Shown in pieces: positions 1 through 5,137 of a stretch of 11,945 nucleotides of DNA. The notes under the pieces are model-generated. The model ran no database searches. It saw nothing but the letters and a program-made list of their open reading frames with translations, and was not told the origin of the DNA. A program made the position numbers and the translations under genes. The DNA is from Methylobacter sp. Lineage in GTDB: Bacteria; Pseudomonadota; Gammaproteobacteria; Methylococcales; Methylomonadaceae. The stretch spans positions 1-11,945 of the forward strand of contig JALNYY010000131.1 in NCBI GenBank assembly GCA_023229605.1. The letters run 5' to 3'. Positions within the stretch are counted from its first letter, which is position 1, and every line of letters begins with the position of its first letter.

Positions 1-194
1 TTCTCTATCAAAACGCCACCAGCGCTCAACAGCAGCTGGCTATTTCTGCGCAAGCGGCTACCAACCAGGGCGTGATCCAACTGTACAGCGTCGACACCAT
101 GGCCGGCGCAGTGGCTACCAGCAAAGTCAGTCAAAGCGACGTGCCCGACACGATGCTGGCTTTGATGACCGCCCTCAAAGCCACCCAAAGCTAA
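1..194 (+). CDS. reb: RebB-family R-body protein, C-terminal part (5' end outside window)
   Basis: The reading frame open from the window edge ends at a TAA at 192-194 and encodes the last 63 residues of a RebB-like protein. It is closely similar to the C-terminal half of the gene at 1272-1595: both share LYQN, an AQQ...AIS(A/S)QAATN block, GVIQ(L/M)YSV and a TMA...ATSK segment. R-body proteins of this family polymerise into coiled ribbons in the cytoplasm; that role is known for the family and inferred here. The N-terminal QITD signature lies upstream of the window, so gene length cannot be given. It belongs to subtype A of the paralogues in this array. A Rho-independent terminator begins 7 bases after its stop codon, so it may be transcribed more strongly than the reb genes downstream. 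Identification rests on similarity to the intact paralogue and is strong. Confidence 0.85.
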   Translation, partial: LYQNATSAQQQLAISAQAATNQGVIQLYSVDTMAGAVATSKVSQSDVPDTMLALMTALKATQS

Positions 195-200
195 GATTGG

Positions 201-228
201 GGGTGATCGCCTAGATCACCCTATTTTT
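201..228 (+). terminator. Rho-independent terminator after the first reb gene
   Basis: A perfect 8-bp stem, GGGTGATC at 201-208 and GATCACCC at 214-221, encloses a 5-base loop and is followed by TATTTTT (222-228). It starts 7 bases after the stop codon of the partial reb gene and ends 36 bases before the next reb start. This is the clearest terminator in the window. Its position inside a co-directional array implies attenuation or a separate promoter for the downstream genes. Confidence 0.8.
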
Positions 229-264
229 CACGACGCATTTTCTCAACCGAAATAAGAGAAGCAC

Positions 265-561
265 ATGGATACTATCGAAAATACAAATCCAACAGGAGGT
301 CCCAATACCCATGATCATGGGGGTGGCGGAGACTCTGGTTGCAATTCGCAAATCACTGACGGAGTCACCCAGAGTTCCGTCCATGTTTTGGGATTGGGTC
401 CCGCAACTGCGGCGGTTAACGCCTACCTTGGCCAGGCCCAGTCGCAGACCATCCTGTTCGCCAACATGGTCAACCAGCAGGCGCAATATGCGAGTATCGC
501 CGCGACTACGCTGACCCAGGAACTCACGCAATTGTTCGCCGCAGGCGGCGATGAGGCATGA
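265..561 (+). CDS. reb: RebB-family R-body protein (subtype B)
   Basis: A 98-residue protein. The first ~26 residues are a variable Asn/Gly/His-rich head (HDHGGGGDSG). The Reb signature follows (NSQITDGVTQSSVHVLG, about residues 27-43) and then a helical Ala/Gln-rich region (GPATAAVNAYLGQAQ, LFANMVNQQ). From about residue 28 on it is strikingly close to the next gene (606-923), sharing the uncommon GLGPATAA(V/I)NAYLGQ and LFANMVNQQ blocks, so the two are recent duplicates. A weak purine stretch (AAGAGAAG) lies before the ATG. The product is probably an R-body subunit or assembly partner in the cytoplasm; the specific role of this paralogue is unknown. The length matches RebA/RebB-type proteins (around 100 residues). 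Confidence 0.85.
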   Translation: MDTIENTNPTGGPNTHDHGGGGDSGCNSQITDGVTQSSVHVLGLGPATAAVNAYLGQAQSQTILFANMVNQQAQYASIAATTLTQELTQLFAAGGDEA

Positions 562-605
562 GCATGTCGGCGCATCCAGTATCAACAACATAGCGAGGAA
601 CAGCC

Positions 606-923
606 ATGCCAAAATCAGTGCACTCTCAGATTACCGACGGCGTCACCCAGACCAGCAGTCATGTGCTGGGACTTGGACCTGCAACGGCGGCAATCAACGC
701 CTATCTAGGGCAAACTCAGTCGCTGACTGTGCTGTTCGCCAATATGGTGAATCAGCAGCAGCAGCAGGCGATAGTGGGGCTGTCTGTCACGACCCGGAAC
801 GTCACCAAGCTTCTCGCTGCGAAACCGCCCCAAAAGAAAGCAGTCAATCTGCAATCTTCATCATGGCAGGAACACACGGAATATCACCGTTCTGCCGAAC
901 CGCAAATGCCGGTGGTCACATGA
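606..923 (+). CDS. reb: RebB-family R-body protein (subtype B) with extra C-terminal tail
   Basis: A 105-residue protein. The signature HSQITDGVTQTSSHVLG lies at residues 6-22, followed by GPATAAINAYLGQ and LFANMVNQQQQQ. An AGGA Shine-Dalgarno sits 7-8 bases before the ATG. It starts 44 bases after the preceding reb stop and ends 14 bases before the next reb start, so co-transcription is likely. Up to about residue 70 it parallels the gene at 265-561. It then carries a tail of roughly 35 residues, basic near its start (KPPQKKAVN) and ending PQMPVVT, which no other paralogue here has. The tail may be a new extension or the result of a frame change after duplication. Membership in the Reb family is clear; the function of the tail is unknown. 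Confidence 0.83.
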   Translation: MPKSVHSQITDGVTQTSSHVLGLGPATAAINAYLGQTQSLTVLFANMVNQQQQQAIVGLSVTTRNVTKLLAAKPPQKKAVNLQSSSWQEHTEYHRSAEPQMPVVT

Positions 924-937
924 GCGGGGGTTAGGTC

Positions 938-1177
938 ATGGCAGATCCCCAGCAGGTAAATCCGCAAATCACCGACGCCATCACCCAGACCAACGTTAAG
1001 ATCGTTGGGGAGTCGCCGTGGGAAGCATTGGGCGTCGCCTATCAAGCGCTGGCGCATTCGACCAGCCTGTCTATGGAAAACGCCATGCAGACTCAGGGCG
1101 GGATGCAGCAGGTTGGCAACAGCGCTACATCGGTGATTTGCACCATGTTGTTGAAGGTTGAGCCGAAATCGCCATAA
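938..1177 (+). CDS. reb: RebB-family R-body protein (subtype C, short)
   Basis: A 79-residue protein, among the shortest of the array. It has VNPQITDAITQTNVKIVG at residues 7-24, then ALGVAYQALAHSTSLSMENAM and QGGMQQVGNSATS. It is closely related to the gene at 1647-1904, sharing ITQTNVK / VTQTNVK, the AHS block and QGG(M/L)QQ. The start is 14 bases after the upstream stop, with a GGGG-rich and AGGT-containing leader, so it is probably translated from the same message as its neighbour. Nothing suggests truncation, since its paralogue is only six residues longer. An R-body structural or accessory role is inferred from the family. Confidence 0.83.
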   Translation: MADPQQVNPQITDAITQTNVKIVGESPWEALGVAYQALAHSTSLSMENAMQTQGGMQQVGNSATSVICTMLLKVEPKSP

Positions 1178-1211
1178 CAATGCAGGATCGCTCACAAAAC
1201 CGCCACTGGAA

Positions 1212-1230
1212 CGTCTATATAAACTAGACG
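1212..1230. repeat. 6-bp inverted repeat around an AT-rich centre, upstream of a reb gene
   Basis: CGTCTA at 1212-1217 and TAGACG at 1225-1230 form a perfect inverted repeat around TATAAAC. It sits in the widest gap between intact reb genes (94 bases), about 42 bases before the subtype-A start at 1272. It could be an operator or promoter region (the centre contains TATAAA) or a small RNA hairpin. There is no U-tract, so it is not a standard terminator. The call is tentative. Confidence 0.3.
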
Positions 1231-1271
1231 GCCTATGTCGCACATTACAGACTTTTATTTGGAGAATTTCA

Positions 1272-1595
1272 ATGGCATTCCCGACCGCCGTAAACGGACA
1301 AATCACCGATTCGGTGACGCAAGCCAACATTTCAGTCCTCGGCAATGCGCCGGCCATAGCCATGAGTTCGCTGTACACGACAATGGCCCACTCGCTGGGT
1401 ATCCTCTACCAGAACTCTACCATGGCCCAACAGCATGCGGCGATTTCCAGCCAGGCGGCAACTAACCTGGGGGTGATTCAAATGTACAGCGTCAACACCA
1501 TGGCTGCGGCGACGGCAACCTCCAAACTGGGCAAAAGCGACAACTCCGGCGTACTGCTGGCTCTGCTGGTGGCCTTGGCCGCAACCAAGCGCTGA
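1272..1595 (+). CDS. reb: RebB-family R-body protein (subtype A, intact)
   Basis: A 107-residue protein beginning MAFPTAVNGQITDSVTQ. I chose the ATG at 1272 because a GGAG ribosome binding site lies 7 bases before it and because the Reb signature then falls near residues 8-17, as in the paralogues; the same frame opens 38 codons earlier but that part has no Reb-like sequence. The body reads VLGNAPAIAMSSLYTTMAHS, then LYQNSTMAQQ and a hydrophobic end LLALLVALAATKR. This is the most canonical RebB-like member in the window and the intact relative of the partial gene at 1-194. Known R-body RebB is the major ribbon protein; whether this paralogue is the major subunit is an inference. Confidence 0.9.
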   Translation: MAFPTAVNGQITDSVTQANISVLGNAPAIAMSSLYTTMAHSLGILYQNSTMAQQHAAISSQAATNLGVIQMYSVNTMAAATATSKLGKSDNSGVLLALLVALAATKR

Positions 1596-1646
1596 ACACC
1601 TGGGCGCCAGGGGCGTCCGGCAAATTAACCCAAGAGGCATAGAACC

Positions 1647-1904
1647 ATGGCAGACAACACACCGGTCAATTCGCAAATCACCGACGCGGTGACACAGACC
1701 AACGTCAAGGTGCTTGGCGAAGCGCCAGCCCAGGCCATGGCGGTTCTGTATCAGACTCTGGCTCATTCCGTCAGCTTGGCCATGCAGAATTCCATGCAGG
1801 CGCAAGGCGGTCTGCAACAGATCAGCAACGCGATCACCTCGACCGCCTGCAAGCAAATTCTGGAAATTTCATCAGGCGGTATTACAAAATCGGACAAATC
1901 ATGA
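1647..1904 (+). CDS. reb: RebB-family R-body protein (subtype C)
   Basis: An 85-residue protein: PVNSQITDAVTQTNVKVLG at residues 6-24, then APAQAMAVLYQTLAHS, MQNSMQAQGGLQQ and a Lys/Ser-rich end. An AGAGG purine run lies about 10 bases before the ATG. It starts 51 bases after the preceding reb stop, without a terminator between them. It is the closest relative of the 938-1177 gene, so a unit of (A or B)+C genes has probably been copied along the array. Cytoplasmic R-body role inferred from family. Confidence 0.87.
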   Translation: MADNTPVNSQITDAVTQTNVKVLGEAPAQAMAVLYQTLAHSVSLAMQNSMQAQGGLQQISNAITSTACKQILEISSGGITKSDKS

Positions 1905-1932
1905 TATCGACAAATAAATGAGGACTTTGACT

Positions 1933-2406
1933 ATGAATGACGAAAATATCCCGAATAATACTGACGAAACAAAAGACCCCGCCGAATCAGACATTCCGAA
2001 AGATAACACTGACGGAACAAAAGAAGCTGCCGGATCGGATACTCCAACAAATGATACTAATCAGGTGCTGGTCAACTCGCAGATCGTTGATGCTGTAAAG
2101 CAGACACGGGATGCCGTCCGCATAGGCAGCAGCGATACGAGTAAAGTTATAGACTCCGGCATCGCTTATCAAAAAGCCAGCCAGGCTGCGGCCTTTGCGG
2201 TACAGGATGCAACCGACTACTTGCGCAACATTATGGCCATATCCTCCACAGCGCAAGGTATGGCTCTAAAATTGTTCCTGGAAACGAAGGACCCGTTATA
2301 CAGCCAAGTCCTCACGCAGGCTCAAACGGCTGTCACCATGGCTGCAACCAACCTTGAAACAGTCGGGATGAGCGCCATCAGTGTCGCCACGGATTTCCCG
2401 CGCTGA
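1933..2406 (+). CDS. reb: Divergent Reb-like protein with acidic repeat N-terminus
   Basis: A 157-residue protein from the ATG at 1933, preferred over the in-frame ATG at 1918 because GAGGA (1920-1924) lies 8 bases before it. Residues ~1-43 are an acidic, Asn/Asp/Thr-rich tail with two imperfect copies of a unit of about 16 residues (NTDETKDPAESDIPKD and NTDGTKEAAGSDTPTN). A Reb-like core follows (LVNSQIVDAVKQTRDAV, then GIAYQKASQAAAFAVQDAT), so T-D of the motif is replaced by V-D and V-T-Q by V-K-Q. The C-terminal ~60 residues (KLFLETKDPLYSQVLTQAQT...) exceed the usual Reb length. It is the last clearly Reb-related gene, 28 bases behind the previous stop. It may cap, regulate or localise the polymer; that is speculation. 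Confidence 0.72.
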   Translation: MNDENIPNNTDETKDPAESDIPKDNTDGTKEAAGSDTPTNDTNQVLVNSQIVDAVKQTRDAVRIGSSDTSKVIDSGIAYQKASQAAAFAVQDATDYLRNIMAISSTAQGMALKLFLETKDPLYSQVLTQAQTAVTMAATNLETVGMSAISVATDFPR

Positions 2407-2479
2407 TAAGCTTGCCGATATGCGCAAAAAAATAGTTGTGCTACGCCTTTTCCTCAATCCTGACAATCGACATGCGCCT

Positions 2480-2520
2480 GTGACGGCAATGAGTTCCGCA
2501 GCCTTAAACATTGCCGCCAC
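2480..2520 (+). terminator. Strong hairpin downstream of the reb run, possible terminator
   Basis: GTGACGGCAATG (2480-2491) and CATTGCCGCCAC (2509-2520) pair over 11 of 12 positions around a 17-base loop; a short CCTTTT follows at about 2522-2527. It lies 74 bases after the last Reb-like stop and could end the reb transcript or protect its 3' end. The large loop and weak U-tract make a true intrinsic terminator uncertain. The rest of 2407-2690 shows no gene. Confidence 0.4.
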
Positions 2521-2615
2521 ACCTTTTGTAGTGATATAAGGCCTATAAACGCACAAATCAGGAAGAAGTTTTTTGACCGAACCGCCGTAGGAATGCGCCC
2601 GGCACTGTACTGGCA

Positions 2616-2644
2616 TTGTTTCTACATACCCGATAGACTATACG
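2616..2644 (+). promoter_or_regulatory. Candidate sigma-70 promoter before the 207-residue gene
   Basis: TTGTTT at 2616-2621 and TATACG at 2639-2644 are separated by exactly 17 bases and lie 46 bases before the ATG at 2691. The -10 element matches the consensus only partly. If real, the gene at 2691 is transcribed separately from the reb run. Confidence 0.3.
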
Positions 2645-2690
2645 CGCTGACGCTAAAATTTCTCTTTTCGTAATCAATTGTTAAAGCGGC

Positions 2691-3314
2691 ATGGCCATGA
2701 CTGACATCCCAAATGAGACTGACACTCCGAACGAGCCTCCACCGAGGGCCGCTGAACCGGCCAGCCCCTATCCGACGGTGCAAATTTTGCAGGCAGCGAT
2801 GCAGCATCGGGAATCCATCCGCCGCTCCTTCGAATCCCAAAGAGCCACCCTCGCTGAGGCTATCGCCGCGCAACGGGAGGCAGTGACCCAGGCAGTCGCC
2901 AATACCCGCCAAAACACTACCACCTTGGACACCTTCTTGCAGTCAGTCCAAGAGGCTGTGCCTGCCTCGATTCCCGAACCGGGATTCACAGTTAAGCCCA
3001 ATGAACCCGTAACCCAAGCGGACGGCGGTCTTGTCACTTCGACGCCCACCGAAAAACTTGTCGCCGCATTGAACATGCTGACAACACCCGGCACGACCGC
3101 CGCCAAAACCGCTGCCGCCCAGCACGCCGTAGCAACGCAACAATTTCTTGACGCCATAAAAGGCATGATTGCTGAAGAAGTCTCGCGGCAAGTCGGACAA
3201 AAACCTGCGGCTCCCGATACAGATGCGATTCCGGATACGGATAGCGCCACATCTACAGACTCCCCCACCCATTCGGATACAGACCCAACCACGGACTCAA
3301 CAGAGGAAAAATAA
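2691..3314 (+). CDS. Uncharacterised Ala/Thr/Asp-rich protein in R-body locus
   Basis: A 207-residue protein that I do not recognise as any named family. An acidic Pro-rich N-terminus (about 1-28) precedes a long, charged, Gln/Ala-rich helical segment (~29-85: QHRESIRRSFESQRATL, AEAIAAQREAV) that could form a coiled coil. A Pro/Thr-rich linker follows, then a second helical segment (~120-168: EKLVAALNML, AAQHAVATQQFLDAIKGMI), and an Asp/Ser/Thr tail with repeated TD(S/P/T) pairs. There is no signal peptide, membrane segment or cysteine. Start: ATG at 2691, or the in-frame ATG at 2697; neither has a strong Shine-Dalgarno. It follows the reb genes in the same direction and faces the sigma-factor gene. 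The position and the low-complexity acidic tail, shared in style with the gene at 1933, make an R-body accessory role plausible but unproven. Confidence 0.65.
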   Translation: MAMTDIPNETDTPNEPPPRAAEPASPYPTVQILQAAMQHRESIRRSFESQRATLAEAIAAQREAVTQAVANTRQNTTTLDTFLQSVQEAVPASIPEPGFTVKPNEPVTQADGGLVTSTPTEKLVAALNMLTTPGTTAAKTAAAQHAVATQQFLDAIKGMIAEEVSRQVGQKPAAPDTDAIPDTDSATSTDSPTHSDTDPTTDSTEEK

Positions 3315-3339
3315 GTACGGAACAAAATAACGCAAGCGG

Positions 3340-3364
3340 CAATACTCCTTGTGGTGCGGTATTG
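3340..3364. repeat. Inverted repeat between convergent genes
   Basis: CAATAC (3340-3345) and GTATTG (3359-3364) flank a 13-base loop in the 102-base gap between the convergent 207-residue gene and the sigma-factor gene. A second small stem (GCAGC...GCTGC) follows at about 3367-3383. Either could be a weak bidirectional terminator, but neither has a U-tract. Confidence 0.25.
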
Positions 3365-3416
3365 GGCAGCGGCATTTGCTGCTCAGGTACGCCGTTGGCA
3401 AGCCGACTTTGCAAAT

Positions 3417-4340
3417 CTAATAGTTGCGGGGAGTGTTTCCTGAATATTCGCTCAAGCCGTCGCTTAATTTGCTGGCACGAAGCCGGTCGCGCGCCTGTTG
3501 CAGGCGCTTGCGAACGTTTGCTTCGGTCAGGTTAAGCCGCATTGCGATCTCAGGGTAGGAAAGGTGTTCTATTGTTCTAAGTAAAAGCGGTTCGCGCAAG
3601 GTCTCAGGCAATGCCAAAATCAATTGGTACAGTTCATCGAGCGATTCCCGTATTCTCACAATATCTTCCGGCGATTGCGATGGCGCGCCATACTCGGCGG
3701 GTATATTCTCCATTTCCGATGTTTCAATATCGGTAAAGAAATTATTCTTGCGCTTTGATTTTCGAAATCCGTCCATGCACGCATTATGGACGATAGTCGT
3801 CAACCAAGCCCGCATGTTGCCAACGCCGCAGGATTGGTTGGTAAAGTTTTGGAAAGCCTGGATCATCGCAGCGCTCAAAACGTCCTCAACATCTTCCCTA
3901 TTGCTGCCCAACAAATAAAGGCATTTCCTGCGCAGGTATTCTTCATGCTCCATCCAGCCTTGCCAAAAAGAGTCACCCAGCAATTCTGCGCCGCCGCCAA
4001 GACTCTGGGGCTGAAGAGATTGGGCGATAATCTCGGCAGGGGTTGGAGTGCGTTTTTTTACCGTATGCATAGGGCTGGACGGCCCTAAGGACTGCGCAAT
4101 AATTTGCGTAGGCGACAAACCTTTTTTTCGGCCGGGATTCTTAGGGGGCTTCCCACGCAGAGACAAGTGGTCTCCGCTACCGTAAGTATCATGCCAGGAT
4201 TCCGATTCCAGATTGCCCTCGAACTCGGCCCCATCCCTAAACTGGTACGAACCATCCGCCGCCGGACTATCTGTCTCAGTTTCCTGGAAATGTTCGCTTC
4301 GAAGGGGAAATTTGATTACGACCATGGCCCCCAACAACAT
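3417..4340 (-). CDS. Sigma-70 family (ECF-like) sigma factor with long N-terminal extension
   Basis: A 307-residue protein. The C-terminal half is a two-domain sigma factor. Region 2 spans about residues 126-198 (EEYLRRKCLYLLG, REDVEDVLSAAMIQAF, then MRAWLTTIVHNACMDGFRK). Region 4 spans about 228-290 (ALPETLREPLLLR, LSYPEIAMRLNLTEANVRKR, the helix-turn-helix that reads the -35 element). The first ~125 residues are extra relative to ordinary ECF factors. They are acidic at first, then basic, with two copies of a motif, SPTQIIAQSLGP (76-87) and TPAEIIAQSLQP (100-111). The ATG at 4340 lacks a clear Shine-Dalgarno; an in-frame ATG at 4325 is possible. It converges on the reb locus. Sigma factors are known partners of R-body loci in proteobacteria, so it probably directs reb transcription. 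No anti-sigma gene is adjacent. Confidence 0.85.
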   Translation of the reverse strand: MLLGAMVVIKFPLRSEHFQETETDSPAADGSYQFRDGAEFEGNLESESWHDTYGSGDHLSLRGKPPKNPGRKKGLSPTQIIAQSLGPSSPMHTVKKRTPTPAEIIAQSLQPQSLGGGAELLGDSFWQGWMEHEEYLRRKCLYLLGSNREDVEDVLSAAMIQAFQNFTNQSCGVGNMRAWLTTIVHNACMDGFRKSKRKNNFFTDIETSEMENIPAEYGAPSQSPEDIVRIRESLDELYQLILALPETLREPLLLRTIEHLSYPEIAMRLNLTEANVRKRLQQARDRLRASKLSDGLSEYSGNTPRNY

Positions 4341-4403
4341 TAATTTAAGAAATCAAAAGGTAAAGAATTGACGTTTGAACTTTAAATTTGTGAATTTATC
4401 GGG

Positions 4404-4422
4404 TAAAAAAATTATCATTATC
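4404..4422. promoter_or_regulatory. Fur-box-like sequence upstream of the sigma gene
   Basis: The minus strand reads GATAATGATAAT followed by a T-run. That gives two exact GATAAT hexamers and 14 of 19 matches to the classical 19-bp Fur consensus by my count. It lies 64-82 bases upstream of the sigma-factor ATG in an AT-rich stretch, where chance matches are more likely. If functional it would link R-body expression to iron. Confidence 0.35.
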
Positions 4423-4575
4423 TGTTATTGGCGCGTCATAATAATCGATATGGAGCTAAGCAATAATCTGTGTATTGCTGTTTACACGGGTGATGAACCT
4501 TACCGCCAGTCAAATGCCAAACACTTGAATCTGAAACATGCAGTTGAGCATTCGAAATGGGCGGGGGTATGGAAA

Positions 4576-4631
4576 CTGTTCATGCTTCGGCAAGGCCCTG
4601 CTGAGCGCAGCCGAAGACTCGGCACGAACAG
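4576..4631. repeat. Imperfect palindromic intergenic repeat
   Basis: CTGTTC (4576-4581) and GCTTCGGC (4584-4591) are mirrored by GCCGAAG (4610-4616) and GAACAG (4626-4631), giving an interrupted hairpin of about 56 bases. Its minus strand reads GTTCGTGCCGAG ... CTTGCCGAAG, the style of dispersed GTTCGTGCTGAGC/CTTGTCGAAGCAC repeats common between genes in many proteobacteria. Copy number cannot be judged from one window. Confidence 0.55.
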
Positions 4632-5022
4632 CCTCCATGCGTTCCAACTGATTTTTTTAGGTTGAATCTAGCATGACCGTTCTTGTCTGCGGCTTTGGGA
4701 ACCGCCAAAGGATGTCATTAGGTTAAGGATGTTTGGCTAGGAGGCTGAGGCGAAAGCAACAATGTTGTCGGCCACGTCGAACGTTATGCCAAATAACGAC
4801 AGCAAGCAGGCTATCGCTATCCGCCTGCATGGTCATGAATATTGGTTATAGAGGGATTACCCGGCTGCTGCCGCGGCTTTTCAACAGGTGTTGAACTTGG
4901 ATCGTTGGAAATAAAGAATGGCTGTCGGCCCCACTGATTAGGCCTATGTCAAAAAGGGCTACGGCGATATGGGATACTGAGGATGGTTGTCGAAGCGCTG
5001 GGCATTGCCGCATTTGCTTAAA

Positions 5023-5046
5023 CCGTCATACCAACAGGGATGACGG
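5023..5046 (-). terminator. Hairpin downstream of the TonB-receptor gene, possible terminator
   Basis: A perfect 7-bp stem (CCGTCAT 5023-5029, ATGACGG 5040-5046) with a 10-base loop. On the minus strand it is followed by only TTTAA. It lies about 90 bases beyond the receptor stop codon. A second small stem (GCCCT 5064-5068 / AGGGC 5076-5080) lies between. Plausible as a weak terminator or a dispersed repeat. Confidence 0.35.
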
Positions 5047-5137
5047 CTTATGTGGGTATTTATGCCCTCAAAAACAGGGCGGGGGAGAGCTTTAATCCAT
5101 GATGCCTGCAAAATAGATCGCCCGTCCCCGTTAAAAC

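Larger units (their letters stand above)
4423..5137. other. Long intergenic region without a convincing gene
   Basis: About 715 bases between the sigma-factor start side and the end of the TonB-dependent receptor gene. A 96-codon open frame at 4375-4665 runs into this stretch, but it has no ribosome binding site, resembles no family I know, and its 3' part is the palindromic repeat at 4576-4631. A further 6-bp stem (CTTTGG 4693-4698 / CCAAAG 4705-4710) is present. The region 4740-5040 has stops in every frame at about the chance rate. Apart from repeats and a possible receptor terminator near 5035 I see nothing. Confidence 0.6.

Noticed and set aside
2529..2672. Frame containing INAQI and PALYW as a relic reb gene
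   Set aside because: Only a few scattered residues match the Reb signature; the rest does not align with any paralogue.
2768..3325. Minus-strand 185-codon frame opposite the 207-residue gene
   Set aside because: It is a Ser/Val/Ala-rich shadow without a Shine-Dalgarno; the plus-strand frame has the acidic, helical protein-like composition and fits the operon direction.
4375..4665. 96-codon open frame as a small protein gene
   Set aside because: No ribosome binding site, no recognisable family, and its 3' part is a palindromic repeat.
4741..5043. Plus-strand frame reading like a TPR fragment (DYPAAAAAFQQVLNLD) with in-frame stops, as a decayed gene
   Set aside because: There are four internal stops in about 100 codons, which is near the chance rate, and no second conserved segment, so the similarity is too short to support a pseudogene.
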